Notes: generated by a model not told the origin, from the sequence alone. 64,000 nucleotides of DNA from Paractinoplanes bogorensis (GCF_018829635.1 NZ_JAHKKG010000002.1:775766-839765), one strand, 5' to 3'; numbered from the stretch's first letter, positions 43,844 through 52,811 are shown. A program made the numbers and translations.

Positions 43844-43866
43844 GGGCATAGGGAGGGAGTACGCGA

Positions 43867-44499
43867 ATGCTGGAACTGGCGATTCTCGGGCTCCTCCAGG
43901 AGACCCCGATGCACGGGTACGAGCTCCGCAAGGAACTCGCCACCAAGCTCGGCACGATCCGGGCCGCGATCAGCTACGGCACCCTCTATCCGACCCTCAA
44001 GCGCCTTCAGACGGCGGGCTGGATCACCGAATCCGCGTCCGACCCGACGATGATCCCCCCGATGACCAGCAAACGGGGCCGCGTTGTTTACAAGATCACT
44101 GCCGACGGCAAGGAGCGGTTCGCCGACCTCCTGGCCCAGGCCGGCCCCGAGACGTATGACGACGCCGGTTTCGGCGTTCACTTCGCGTTCTTCTCCCGGA
44201 CCGACCGCGCCACCCGGCTGCGCATCCTGGAGGGCCGCCGCCGGCGGGTCGAGGAGCGGCGGGAGGGGCTGCGCGACGTGCTGTCCCGGGCCGCCGGCCG
44301 GCTCGACGCGTACACGCTGGAACTGCAACGCCACGGACTCGACGCCGCCGAGCGTGAGGTCCGCTGGTTGGAGGAGCTCATCACCAACGAGCGCTCCGGC
44401 CGAGCCCCGGCGGGATCCGCCGGGGAACTCGATATCCCGGCCACCGAGCCTGGGGAATCACCCCCCGAACCCCCGCGTCCGCATCAGGACCGGCCGTGA
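43867..44499 (+). CDS. PadR-family transcriptional regulator
   Basis: A 210-residue regulator. Residues 1-80 form the PadR winged helix ([53 protein letters not shown]). A longer C-terminal dimerisation region (about 110-185) and a Pro-rich tail follow. A ribosome binding site GGGAGGGAG precedes ATG 43867. Only 20 nt separate it from ino1, whose Shine-Dalgarno follows its stop, so the two genes are likely co-transcribed and inositol synthesis may share its control. This pairing recurs in Actinobacteria. Confidence 0.93.
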   Translation: MLELAILGLLQETPMHGYELRKELATKLGTIRAAISYGTLYPTLKRLQTAGWITESASDPTMIPPMTSKRGRVVYKITADGKERFADLLAQAGPETYDDAGFGVHFAFFSRTDRATRLRILEGRRRRVEERREGLRDVLSRAAGRLDAYTLELQRHGLDAAEREVRWLEELITNERSGRAPAGSAGELDIPATEPGESPPEPPRPHQDRP

Positions 44500-44519
44500 T
44501 GAACAAGGAGGCAAACGCG

Positions 44520-45599
44520 ATGGGCTCCGTCCGCGTCGCCATCGTCGGTGTAGGTAACTGCGCCTCGTCCCTCGTGCAGGGCGTGGAGTACTACAAGAAC
44601 GCCGACCCCAACGACCGCGTCCCGGGTCTCATGCACGTGACCTTCGGCGACTACCACGTATCCGACGTGAAGTTCGTCGCGGCGTTCGATGTGGACGCCA
44701 AGAAGGTCGGCATGGACCTGAGCGAGGCGATCGTCGCCAGCGAGAACAACACGATCACGCTGACCGACGTGCCGCCGACCGGCATCACCGTCCAGCGTGG
44801 ACCGACCTTCGACGGTCTGGGCACGTACTACCGCGAGATCATCGAGGAGTCGTCGGTCGAGGCCGTCGACGTCGTGCAGGCTCTGCGTGACGCCGAGGTC
44901 GACGTCGTCGTCTCCTACCTGCCGGTGGGCTCCGAGCAGGCCGACAAGTTCTACGCCCAGGCCGCGATCGACGCAGGCTGCGCCTTCGTCAACGCGCTGC
45001 CCGTCTTCATCGCGTCCGACCCGGCGTGGGCCCAGAAGTTCACCGACGCGGGCCTCCCGATCGTCGGCGACGACATCAAGAGCCAGGTCGGTGCCACGAT
45101 CGTGCACCGCGCTCTGGCCAAGCTGTTCGAAGACCGTGGCGTCGAGCTGCTGCGCACCTACCAGCTCAACTTCGGCGGCAACATGGACTTCATGAACATG
45201 CTGGAGCGCAACCGTCTGGTCTCCAAGAAGATCTCGAAGACCCAGTCGGTGACCTCCCAGATCCCGCACGAGATGCAGAAGAGCGACGTGCACATCGGCC
45301 CGTCCGACCACGTGCCGTGGCTCGACGACCGCAAGTGGGCCTACATCCGGCTCGAGGGCCGGTCGTTCGGCGACACCCCGCTCAACGCCGAGCTCAAGCT
45401 CGAGGTGTGGGACTCCCCGAACTCGGCCGGCGTGATCATCGACGCCGTCCGCGCCGCGAAGATCGCCAAGGACCGCGGCGTCGGCGGCCCGATCCTCTCG
45501 GCCTCGTCCTACTTCATGAAGTCGCCGCCGGTGCAGTACAACGACCACGACGCCAAGGAGAGCGTCGAGGCGTTCATCCGCGGCGACATCGAGCGCTGA
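44520..45599 (+). CDS. ino1: Inositol-3-phosphate synthase
   Basis: A 359-residue enzyme that converts glucose 6-phosphate to inositol 3-phosphate with NAD, feeding phosphatidylinositol and mycothiol. The Rossmann motif [18 protein letters not shown] is at the N-terminus; [30 protein letters not shown] and [17 protein letters not shown] are catalytic or conserved regions. AAGGAGG at 44505-44511 selects ATG 44520 over the in-frame ATG at 44496. A hairpin terminator follows the stop. Confidence 0.96.
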   Translation: MGSVRVAIVGVGNCASSLVQGVEYYKNADPNDRVPGLMHVTFGDYHVSDVKFVAAFDVDAKKVGMDLSEAIVASENNTITLTDVPPTGITVQRGPTFDGLGTYYREIIEESSVEAVDVVQALRDAEVDVVVSYLPVGSEQADKFYAQAAIDAGCAFVNALPVFIASDPAWAQKFTDAGLPIVGDDIKSQVGATIVHRALAKLFEDRGVELLRTYQLNFGGNMDFMNMLERNRLVSKKISKTQSVTSQIPHEMQKSDVHIGPSDHVPWLDDRKWAYIRLEGRSFGDTPLNAELKLEVWDSPNSAGVIIDAVRAAKIAKDRGVGGPILSASSYFMKSPPVQYNDHDAKESVEAFIRGDIER

Positions 45600-45617
45600 C
45601 CAGCACCAAAAGCATTT

Positions 45618-45652
45618 AAAGGCCGGCCCGGGCACTCCGGGTCGGCCTTTTG
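45618..45652. terminator. Bidirectional terminator after ino1
   Basis: Arms 45618-45631 and 45637-45650 pair over 14 bp with one mismatch (AAAGGCCGGCCCGG arm), loop GCACT, and a T-run follows on the forward strand. It serves ino1 and probably the convergent Doc-like gene. Confidence 0.85.
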
Positions 45653-45660
45653 CGCGCCCG

Positions 45661-46047
45661 CTAACGGATGCGCAGGAAGGGCGCCAGCCTGTCAGCGACG
45701 GCGTCGATGTCGTCCAGCTCGCCCTGCATGATCTCGTCGGTGATCGTCATCTGTTGCCACGGCGTGATGTCAAGATCAAAACCCTGGCGAGCAAGCGTCA
45801 TGAAGGTCGCTCCCCACCCCAGACCACTGTTCCAAAGATGAAGCGGACGCCACGCCACTGTTCCGTGCAGCAGCGCCGCCGACCGCTTCAACGGGGTGGC
45901 ATAGACGACAGTGCCGAGCATCTCGACATGCGGCCGGGTGGCGACGGCCACCAGAATCCCGGCATCTCGCACGCCCGAGTCGTGCCCGGTCGACTCGGCG
46001 AGCAGGTGCAGCAAGTCGATCGCATCCGGCCAGCCCGACTCGTTCAT
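45661..46047 (-). CDS. Doc-like protein lacking the Fic catalytic motif (toxin-antitoxin partner)
   Basis: A 128-residue protein whose order of elements follows the Doc/Fic fold: LLHLLAESTGHDSGVRDAGILVAVATRP, KRSAALLHGTVA, then the position of the catalytic motif, TLARQGFDLD and a C-terminal helix. Where Doc toxins have HPFxDGNKR, this protein has RPLHLWNSGLGW (about 67-78): the catalytic His, Asp-Gly and Lys-Arg are all absent. It overlaps the small gene upstream by 4 nt (ATGA), as in TA operons. It may be an inactive remnant or a divergent family with another activity. I identify the fold from residue patterns only. Confidence 0.55.
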   Translation of the reverse strand: MNESGWPDAIDLLHLLAESTGHDSGVRDAGILVAVATRPHVEMLGTVVYATPLKRSAALLHGTVAWRPLHLWNSGLGWGATFMTLARQGFDLDITPWQQMTITDEIMQGELDDIDAVADRLAPFLRIR

Positions 46048-46238
46048 CGATCTCCGTTCAGCTCGAAGAAATCGCGATGCTCGGCCAGGACCTTACGAGC
46101 CAATTGCCTGGTCTCGGTTTCTTCGGCGCCGGCCATGAAGGCGGCGATCAGCTGGTCGATCGTCGGAGCGTCTCGTGGCTTCGTCGTCAGTTCTTGAAGT
46201 CTCTGTGCGACCTCGGGCCGCATGCCTTGTATTGTCAT
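46044..46238 (-). CDS. Small antitoxin-like protein
   Basis: A 64-residue, mostly helical protein (MRPEVAQRLQELTTKPRDAP, QLARKVLAEHRDFFELNG) coupled by ATGA overlap to the Doc-like gene. Small size, order and coupling are those of an antitoxin; the C-terminal LARKVLAEHRDFF helix resembles tails of antitoxins found with Doc proteins. No DNA-binding fold can be named. TACAAC lies 6 nt upstream of the ATG, indicating a leaderless start. Confidence 0.6.
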   Translation of the reverse strand: MTIQGMRPEVAQRLQELTTKPRDAPTIDQLIAAFMAGAEETETRQLARKVLAEHRDFFELNGDR

Positions 46239-46244
46239 GCGACA

Positions 46245-46250
46245 GTTGTA
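46245..46250 (-). promoter_or_regulatory. -10 box of the antitoxin-like gene, leaderless start
   Basis: TACAAC on the reverse strand, 6 nt before ATG 46238. Confidence 0.4.
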
Positions 46251-46270
46251 CTAGTGCCTATATGCATGAG

Positions 46271-46726
46271 TCAACCCCAGGCCCGGGCCAGCGCGACCCT
46301 CGCCTCAAGCTCGAGCAACTTGCGCTTCCGGTCGAGCCCACCACCGAAACCGACCATCTTGCCGCCCGCCCCGACCACCCGATGACACGGCACGATGACC
46401 GGGATCGGGTTGTGGTTGCAGGCCGTGCCGACCGCGCGCGCCGCCCCCGGATCGCCGAGAGCCGTGGCAATCGCGCCATACGTGATCATTTCCCCGTACG
46501 GAATCTTGGCGATCTCGCCCCACACCGCGCGCTCGAACTCGGACCCCCCGCGCATCTCGAACGGCACCGAGAAGTCGGTGAGCTCGCCGGCGAAGTAGGA
46601 CTCGAGCTGCGCGACAGCCGGATGTGAGCCGGCGGCACCGGGGCGGGCACCGAAGTGAACCCCCACGACGGTCTCGCCCGACACGGAGACACCGAGCGGA
46701 CCGATGGGGGAGTCGATGACGAACAT
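46271..46726 (-). CDS. ogt: Methylated-DNA-protein-cysteine methyltransferase
   Basis: A 151-residue O6-alkylguanine-DNA alkyltransferase. The active-site motif IVPCHRVVG holds the acceptor cysteine (C114); RAVGTACNHNPIPV and FERAVWGEIAKIPYGEM are also conserved. It repairs O6-methylguanine by suicide transfer to C114. ATG 46726 matches the family start and has CAGAAT 7 nt upstream. The reading frame is however open upstream into a membrane-spanning segment, described separately, so a longer membrane-anchored form cannot be excluded. Confidence 0.93.
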   Translation of the reverse strand: MFVIDSPIGPLGVSVSGETVVGVHFGARPGAAGSHPAVAQLESYFAGELTDFSVPFEMRGGSEFERAVWGEIAKIPYGEMITYGAIATALGDPGAARAVGTACNHNPIPVIVPCHRVVGAGGKMVGFGGGLDRKRKLLELEARVALARAWG

Positions 46727-46990
46727 GCCCCCGATTCTGCCTGCCGGGTATGACAAGTCAGAGGTGCCCGTGGTCGACATGCTCCGCGCCCAGTAGGCAC
46801 CCTCATCACCCGGCGGCATCGGCTCCTTCCACGCCGACCACGCGTAGAGGGCGAAACCGCAGAACAGGATCGTGCCGATGACCGAGAGCGCGGCGAACCA
46901 CAACCGGGCCTGCCGGGTGCCCCGCGACCACAACGCGACCCACGTCGCCACGACCGCCGCGGGAAGTAGGAAGAACAGGAGCCAGGTCAC
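46727..46990 (-). other. In-frame two-helix membrane segment upstream of ogt
   Basis: From GTG 46990 the frame encodes 88 residues that run without a stop into ogt. It contains two clear membrane helices (VTWLLFFLLPAAVVATWVAL and LWFAALSVIGTILFCGFALY) and has the G/C-biased third positions of real genes for most of its length, but not in the last ten codons. It could be an N-terminal anchor of Ogt or a small membrane-protein gene that lost its stop codon. Confidence 0.45.
46734..46739 (-). promoter_or_regulatory. -10 box of ogt
   Basis: CAGAAT on the reverse strand, 7 nt before ATG 46726, inside the in-frame upstream segment. Confidence 0.3.
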
Positions 46991-47059
46991 TCCGTAAAAG
47001 ATTGACGATCCGTGCAAGCGTTTCCGGTCGGCGGGCGTCTTACCGGGCGGAGGTGACGG

Positions 47060-47554
47060 GTGAAGGATTCGCTCGAGGCGGAGTTCACCGCGTTCGTCGC
47101 GGAACGGGGGCAGTCGCTGCTCCGGATCGCGCATGCCCTCACCGGTGACGCGCGGGCCGCGGAAGACCTGGTGCAGGGCGCGCTGGCCAAGGCGTACGCG
47201 AAATGGCCCCGCATCCATGCCGACGACGCCGAGGCGTACGTCCGCCGGATCCTCTACAACGACCGGATCTCGGGCTGGCGCCGGGCGAGCCGGCGGCGCG
47301 AGGTCTCGATGGCCGAGATGCCCGAGATGCCGCAGCACCAGCCGGACGTCGCGGAACGGCTCGCGCTGCGGCAGGCCCTGCTGACGTTGCCCGACCGCCA
47401 GCGTGCGGTGGTGGTGCTCCGTTATCTCGAGGATCGCTCGGTCGAGGAGACGGCCCAGGTGCTGGGGTGCAGCCCGGGCACGGTGGCCAGCCAGGCGTCG
47501 CGCGCGCTGGCCAAGTTGCGGGAGCACGCCCGGTCGATGGAGGAGTCGCGATGA
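47060..47554 (+). CDS. SigE-type ECF RNA polymerase sigma factor
   Basis: A 164-residue group-4 sigma factor of the actinobacterial SigE-like (SCO-type) family. Region 2 has RIAHALTGDARAAEDLVQGALAKAY and YVRRILYNDRISGWRR. Region 4 has LPDRQRAVVVLRYLEDRSVEETAQVLGCSPGTVASQASRAL. A strong GGAGGTGA precedes GTG 47060. The ATGA overlap with the next gene suggests that the membrane protein there controls it. Confidence 0.92.
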   Translation: MKDSLEAEFTAFVAERGQSLLRIAHALTGDARAAEDLVQGALAKAYAKWPRIHADDAEAYVRRILYNDRISGWRRASRRREVSMAEMPEMPQHQPDVAERLALRQALLTLPDRQRAVVVLRYLEDRSVEETAQVLGCSPGTVASQASRALAKLREHARSMEESR

Positions 47555-48639
47555 ACCTGGAACAGAAGGTGCGAATCGTTGTGCACGACCTGGCCGACCG
47601 CGCCCCGAATCCGAACGATCTGGCCGACGTCGCGCGCCATCGTGGCCGCCGCATCCGACGTCGTCGTCAGGCGACGACCGGGGTGACGGTTCTCGTCCTC
47701 GCCACCACGGCTGTTGTTCCTTTTGTGGTCATGCGGGAGCAGAAGCGCGATTCTCCACAGCCAACTGCGACAACCCCTTCCCCCGTACGCACGACAGCCG
47801 CCCCGACCGCATGGGGAAATGTCTCGGTGCGGCTCCCCGGTGACATGATCGTCACCGCCCTCAGCCGTAACGACGTGGGCGTGGACGCCCCAGCCGGCCG
47901 CACCCTGGCGACCGGCAATGTCGTGTTCGACCGCACCACCAACCGCTACGTCGCGCTACGCGGCGACTACTACACGGTGTGGGGAGCGACCGAGAAGAAC
48001 ACCGGAGTGGTCAGCGACGGCGCCAACGGGCTGGGCATCATCCGCGGCGACAACAGCATCAAGTGGATCAAGGTCGGCTACAAGCTCGATCCGCAGTGGT
48101 CGCCCGACGGCACCCGCCTGCTGCTGTCGACGCTGAAGGGCTACGCCGTGGTCGAGGCGGCGACCGGTCGCGTGACCCGGCACGAGACCCCCGAGGCGAT
48201 CGCCGCCTGCCCCGACGACTGCTTCTTCACCTGGCAGCCGGACGGCCGGACGATCGCGATCGCCCAGCGCGACCTGAGCGTGGCCCAGTCCGAGGAGAAG
48301 GCCGACACGATCAAGAACGTTCTGGTCTACAACGCCGGCAACGGGCGGCCGCTCGCCACGGTAGACGTGCCCGGCGTGCCGGTCAGCGGAAGCCCCTGGT
48401 CACCCAACCTCCGGCGGGTTCTGGTGCAGACCACGGACGGCGCCGCGATCATGGACACCGCCACCGGCAAGGTGGTCAGGAACATCCCCGAGCGGAACGC
48501 GCGCTTCACGCCCGGCGGCGGGGTGCTGGGTATCGGCGACGAGTTCGCCCGGCTCTACGACGCCGACGGCAAGCTCTACGAGGAGATGCTGCTTCCGGCC
48601 GATTTCAGTGGCCGGACCATCAGTGCGGGGCTGCCCTAG
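47551..48639 (+). CDS. Membrane-anchored beta-propeller-like protein, partner of the ECF sigma factor
   Basis: A 362-residue protein. A cytoplasmic N-terminus (1-42, ending GRRIRRRRQ) is followed by one membrane helix (about 43-61), a Pro/Thr linker and an extracellular domain rich in WSPDGTRLL-type and WQPDGRTIAIAQ-type motifs, typical of TolB/WD40-like propellers. The operon position and short cytoplasmic stub fit an anti-sigma factor or sensor for the coupled sigma gene, though no zinc anti-sigma motif is present. It overlaps cca by 4 nt at the 3' end. Confidence 0.75.
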   Translation: MNLEQKVRIVVHDLADRAPNPNDLADVARHRGRRIRRRRQATTGVTVLVLATTAVVPFVVMREQKRDSPQPTATTPSPVRTTAAPTAWGNVSVRLPGDMIVTALSRNDVGVDAPAGRTLATGNVVFDRTTNRYVALRGDYYTVWGATEKNTGVVSDGANGLGIIRGDNSIKWIKVGYKLDPQWSPDGTRLLLSTLKGYAVVEAATGRVTRHETPEAIAACPDDCFFTWQPDGRTIAIAQRDLSVAQSEEKADTIKNVLVYNAGNGRPLATVDVPGVPVSGSPWSPNLRRVLVQTTDGAAIMDTATGKVVRNIPERNARFTPGGGVLGIGDEFARLYDADGKLYEEMLLPADFSGRTISAGLP

Positions 48640-50069
48640 GAGGAGAGGTGCCCGTTGTCGCGGGCCCATTTGAACAGCTCGGCCTCGGCCTCGTCGCGGG
48701 TCAGCGGTCCCCGGTCGAGGCGCAGCTCCTTGAGATGACGCCAGGCCTGGCCGACGACCGGGCCCGGGGCCACCCCGAGCAGCTCCATGATCGCGTTGCC
48801 GTCGAGGTCGGGACGGACCCGTGCGAGATCCTCCTCCTCGGCCAGCCGTGAGATCCGTTCCTCGAGCGCGTCGTAGTCGGCGGCCAGGTTGGCCGCCTTG
48901 CGCCGGTTGCGGGTCGTGACGTCCGAGCGGGTCAGCTTGTGCAGGCGGGCGAGCAGGGGGCCGGCGTCGGTCACGTACCGGCGTACGGCCGAATCGGTCC
49001 ACTCACCCCGCCCGTACCCGTAGAACCGCAGGTGCAGCCCGACCAGCTCGACCACCTCGGAGGTGACGTCCTTGGGGTATTTCATGGCCTTCATGCGCTG
49101 CTTGGTCATCCGCGCGCCGACCACCTCGTGGTGGTGGAAGCTGACCCGCCCGTCGCGGCCGACCGCCTTGGTGGCCGGCTTGCCGATGTCGTGCATCAGC
49201 GCGGCCATCCGCAGCGTGAAGTCGGGTGCCTCGTCGCCCTCGAGGCGCATCGCATTCTGCACCACGATCAGCGTGTGCTCGTAGACGTCCTTGTGCTGGG
49301 CGTGCTCGTCGATCTCGAGCTTGAGCCCGGAGATCTCGGGGATGAAGCGGTCGGCCAGGCCGGTGTCGACCAGGAGTCGCAGGCCGGCGATCGGGTCGGC
49401 GCCGCACATGAGCTTGGTGAACTCGTCGCGGATCCGTTCCGCGGTGATCCGGTCGAGATCGGCGGCCATGTCCCGCATCGCCGCGATGACCGGCTTATCC
49501 ACAGTGAACTGGAGTTTCGCCGCGAATCGGGCGGCCCGCAGCATCCGAAGTGGATCATCGCCGAACGACTGCGACGGTGCGGCCGGGGTGCGGATCACCT
49601 GGGCGGCAAGATCATCGAGGCCACCGTACGGGTCGGTGAACTCGTGCCCGGGCAGCGAGACGGCCATCGCGTTGATCGTGAAGTCGCGCCGCTCGAGGTC
49701 GTCGAGCAGGGAATCGCCGTACTCGACCACGGGGTTGCGCGTGACACCGTCGTACGCCTCGGCCCGGAAGGTGGTGATCTCGATCCGCAGACCGTTCTTC
49801 TGGATGCCGATGGTGCCGAACTCGCGGCCGGTCTCCCAGATCGCGTCGGCCCAGTCGCGCACGATGTCGAGGGTCTGCTCGGGGCGCGCATCGGTGCAGA
49901 AGTCGAGATCGTCGCCGAGCCGGCCCAGCAGCGCGTCGCGCACCGAACCGCCGACCAGGTGCAACTCATGGCCGGCGGCGCCGAACAGGCGCCCCAGCTC
50001 GTCGGCGAGAGGGGAGACCCGCAGCAACTCGGCGACCGCGTTCTTCTGGGCGGCATTCAACACAGACAT
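48636..50069 (-). CDS. cca: CCA tRNA nucleotidyltransferase
   Basis: A 477-residue class II nucleotidyltransferase. The head has LVGGSVRDALLGR with the catalytic DLDFCTDA, then GTIGIQKNGLRIEITTFR and RRDFTINAMA; neck and body follow with RMLRAARFAAKL. A C-terminal HD domain (MAALMHDIGKPAT) is typical of the actinobacterial form. It adds or repairs the 3' CCA of tRNAs. It is divergent from the 50127 gene and murJ, as in many Actinobacteria. Confidence 0.95.
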   Translation of the reverse strand: MSVLNAAQKNAVAELLRVSPLADELGRLFGAAGHELHLVGGSVRDALLGRLGDDLDFCTDARPEQTLDIVRDWADAIWETGREFGTIGIQKNGLRIEITTFRAEAYDGVTRNPVVEYGDSLLDDLERRDFTINAMAVSLPGHEFTDPYGGLDDLAAQVIRTPAAPSQSFGDDPLRMLRAARFAAKLQFTVDKPVIAAMRDMAADLDRITAERIRDEFTKLMCGADPIAGLRLLVDTGLADRFIPEISGLKLEIDEHAQHKDVYEHTLIVVQNAMRLEGDEAPDFTLRMAALMHDIGKPATKAVGRDGRVSFHHHEVVGARMTKQRMKAMKYPKDVTSEVVELVGLHLRFYGYGRGEWTDSAVRRYVTDAGPLLARLHKLTRSDVTTRNRRKAANLAADYDALEERISRLAEEEDLARVRPDLDGNAIMELLGVAPGPVVGQAWRHLKELRLDRGPLTRDEAEAELFKWARDNGHLSS

Positions 50070-50114
50070 GGGGTGGCCAGCCTATCTGCATTGGTAACGC
50101 CGTCTGCGAGCGGG

Positions 50115-50120
50115 CAGGAT
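50115..50120 (+). promoter_or_regulatory. -10 box, leaderless start
   Basis: CAGGAT lies 6 nt before GTG 50127, with no separate ribosome binding site. Confidence 0.45.
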
Positions 50121-50126
50121 GGGCGG

Positions 50127-51011
50127 GTGCCCGTATCCGACACGCTGCTCCGCCTCGCCGAAGATCCGGCGTTCTGGGCCGGCGAAAGCGACGTGACCAG
50201 CGACGACGAGCCCGGCGGCCTACGCACGAGCTTCCCGGTCACCGGCGGCTACGCGCTCGTCCTCGACCTCGATCGGCGTACCGGCGAGCGTGCCCTCGGC
50301 CTGCGCGTCCCGGCGTCGAGCGAGCCCGTTCAGCTGGGTTACGCACTTCCGGGTGAGCCCGGCCCGGCCGCGCTGCGCTGGTGGGAGCTCGACCTGTGCG
50401 CCCGGGTGATCGCCTGGGAAGATCCGACTCTGCCGCATCCGGGCCTGGTCGTCGCGTTGCTGGCCCCGTTCGCGCCGGCCACCGCCGACGACGACGAAGC
50501 CGAGATCGCGGCGACCCGCGAGGCGGCGTACCGGTCGCTGCGCCGTGAGGTGCCGCCGGCCGAGCCGACCGGGCCCGAGCAGGCTCCTCTTCCCCTGTTC
50601 ACCAGCGAGGCCTGGTGGCCCGCCCCGGCCCCGATGTCGCCGCAGGTGCTCGACGAGGCTTCGATCGCCGAGCTCAGTCGTCCGGAAAGAGCGGTTCGCG
50701 ACGTACGCACCGGGTCGCGCTTCCCCCGGGAAGACCTGGCCGATCTGATCCGCCGGGCCGACGCCCACCTGCGAGCAGTGCCGGCTCAGCAGTGGTACGC
50801 CGACACGCACCCGATCGCCCGGCGCATCCTCGACAACGGCGATCTCCGCCCGGTTCCGGAGCTGCTGGGTGCCCTGACCGAGGCGGGCTGCGACCATCCG
50901 ACCGTGCTCGACGCGCTGAGTGAGCCCCTGGTCACGGCCGAGGCGTGCTGGATGGTGGAGACCCTGGCCGGTGCCGAGCCGGGCACGATGCTGCGAGCCG
51001 TGGCCCTTTAA
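50127..51011 (+). CDS. Conserved actinobacterial protein of unknown function
   Basis: A 294-residue soluble protein with no membrane segment or signal. The first 130 residues are beta-rich (LRTSFPVTGGYALVLDLDRR, LRWWELDLCARVIAWED), then a linker and a helical C-terminal half (ADAHLRAVPAQQWYADTHPI, LSEPLVTAEACWMVETLAG). It lies between cca and murJ, a position conserved in related genomes as far as I recall. I recognise no enzymatic motif. Confidence 0.75.
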   Translation: MPVSDTLLRLAEDPAFWAGESDVTSDDEPGGLRTSFPVTGGYALVLDLDRRTGERALGLRVPASSEPVQLGYALPGEPGPAALRWWELDLCARVIAWEDPTLPHPGLVVALLAPFAPATADDDEAEIAATREAAYRSLRREVPPAEPTGPEQAPLPLFTSEAWWPAPAPMSPQVLDEASIAELSRPERAVRDVRTGSRFPREDLADLIRRADAHLRAVPAQQWYADTHPIARRILDNGDLRPVPELLGALTEAGCDHPTVLDALSEPLVTAEACWMVETLAGAEPGTMLRAVAL

Positions 51012-51047
51012 GGTGACAAGGGTTCCGTACGAGGCTCGGGAGGATCG

Positions 51048-52811
51048 GTGAACAGCGGTATCTACCGCAGCGCGCACGCTTCCGACGGTGAACCGCTGAG
51101 GCCCGAGGACGGCGTCACGGTGATCTCGGTCGACGAGCAGTTCCCCGGGGCCGCGGCCGCCGAGAGCCAGGCGTTGCCGCCCGAGGAGGTTCCGCCCCCC
51201 GAGGGTGGAAGCACGGTCGGCGCCAGCGCGATGATGGCCGTCGCGAGTTTCGTCAGCCGGATCATCGGCTTCGTCCGCAACGCGCTGATCGGCATCACCC
51301 TCGGCAACTGGATCGGCTCGGCGTTCACCAGCGCCCAGTTCCTGCCCGGCCAGATCTACGAACTGCTGCTCGGCGGCATCCTGACCAGCGTCCTGGTGCC
51401 GTTGCTGGTCCGCCGGCGCAAGGCCGACCCGGACGGCGGCCTCGAGTTCACCCGCAAGCTGCTGACCTTCGCCGTGGTGTCCCTCGGCATCGCGACCGCG
51501 CTGGTCGTGATCGCGGCGCCGCTCATCACCTGGATCCAGGCGGGCGACTCGACCGACCCGGCCTATCCCGGCCTGGTCACCCACTTCGCCTACTGGATCC
51601 TGCCGATCATCTTCTTCACCGGCCTGTCCGGCCTGATCGGCGCGGTGCTCAACACGCGTGGCCACTTCGCCGCGCCGACCTGGGCGCCGATCCTGAACAG
51701 CCTCGTGGTGATCGCGGCGTGCGGCGTCTTCATCGTTTCCTTCGGTACGGCCGGAGACCTGCGCCCCGCCGACGTGACGCCCGCCCAGGTCGCGGTCATG
51801 GGCGGCGGCATGCTGCTTGGCATGATCGCGCAGGCCGCGGGTCTGCTCCCGGCGCTGCGCACGGTCGGCTTCAGCTGGAAGTGGCGCTGGGATCCGCGCT
51901 CGCTCGGCCTGCGCGAGATCGGCCAGTTGGCCGGCTGGATGCTCTGCTACGTGGCCGCCAACCAGGTCGCGGTCTTCGTCGTCGTCCGCATCCTCAACCG
52001 GGTCGCCGGTCAGGACAGCGCGAGCACGCTGGCTTTCAACAACGTCTTCCTGCTGGTCACGATGGCGCACGGCATCATCGGCGTCTCGGTGATGACGGCG
52101 ATGCTGCCGAAGATGAGCGCGGCCGCCGCCGAGGGTCGCTACGCCGAGGTGAGCGCCGACCTGAGCCGGGCCATCCGGCTGGTGACCGTCGCGCTGGCCC
52201 CGATCTCGGTGGTCTACGCCGTGCTCGGTGTTCCGTTGTCGGTCATGTTGTTCCAGGGCGGCGCCTTCAAGAACGCCGACGCCCTGGCCACCGGCACCGT
52301 GCTCGTGGTGGCCGCGTTCGCGGTGATCCCGCTGTCGATCAGCTACCTCTGCACCTACACCTTCTATTCACTGCAGGGGAACAAGACCGCCGCTCTGATC
52401 AACCTGCCGGTGGTGGCGGTCCGCATCGCGGCCTATTTCGTTCTGGCCGAGGTGCTCGAGGCGTCGCTCTCGGCGGCCGGCATGACGGCGGCCAACGCCA
52501 TCTCGTACGCGGTCTCGGCGCTGATCTCGCTGGCCGTACTGCGCCGCAAGATCGGCCGGCTCAATCTCGGCTCGGTCGCGGTGGCGTTGATCAAGGTGGT
52601 GATCGCCGCCGCGATCGCCGCCGCGCTCGGCCTCCTGGTCGTGCACTTCCTGCCCGGCGCGGGCGCGCCGAGCGGCCGCGGCGAGGCGATTCTGCAACTG
52701 CTCGCCGGCGGCGCGGTGATTCTGGTGGCCTACCTGGGCGCGGCCACCGTGCTGCGGGTTCAGGAGGTCAGCCAGGTGATCGGGATGGTGCGTCGCAAAC
52801 TCGGCCGCTGA
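51048..52811 (+). CDS. murJ: Lipid II flippase MurJ (MviN)
   Basis: A 587-residue membrane protein with about 14 helices. Family features: SFVSRIIGFVRNALIG at the start of the core, QFLPGQIYELLLGGILTSVLVPLL, and MAHGIIGVSVMTAMLPKMS. An acidic cytoplasmic tail of about 60 residues precedes the first helix. It moves lipid II across the membrane. The C-terminal pseudokinase region of mycobacterial MviN is absent from this chain and is encoded by the next gene. Confidence 0.95.
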   Translation: MNSGIYRSAHASDGEPLRPEDGVTVISVDEQFPGAAAAESQALPPEEVPPPEGGSTVGASAMMAVASFVSRIIGFVRNALIGITLGNWIGSAFTSAQFLPGQIYELLLGGILTSVLVPLLVRRRKADPDGGLEFTRKLLTFAVVSLGIATALVVIAAPLITWIQAGDSTDPAYPGLVTHFAYWILPIIFFTGLSGLIGAVLNTRGHFAAPTWAPILNSLVVIAACGVFIVSFGTAGDLRPADVTPAQVAVMGGGMLLGMIAQAAGLLPALRTVGFSWKWRWDPRSLGLREIGQLAGWMLCYVAANQVAVFVVVRILNRVAGQDSASTLAFNNVFLLVTMAHGIIGVSVMTAMLPKMSAAAAEGRYAEVSADLSRAIRLVTVALAPISVVYAVLGVPLSVMLFQGGAFKNADALATGTVLVVAAFAVIPLSISYLCTYTFYSLQGNKTAALINLPVVAVRIAAYFVLAEVLEASLSAAGMTAANAISYAVSALISLAVLRRKIGRLNLGSVAVALIKVVIAAAIAAALGLLVVHFLPGAGAPSGRGEAILQLLAGGAVILVAYLGAATVLRVQEVSQVIGMVRRKLGR

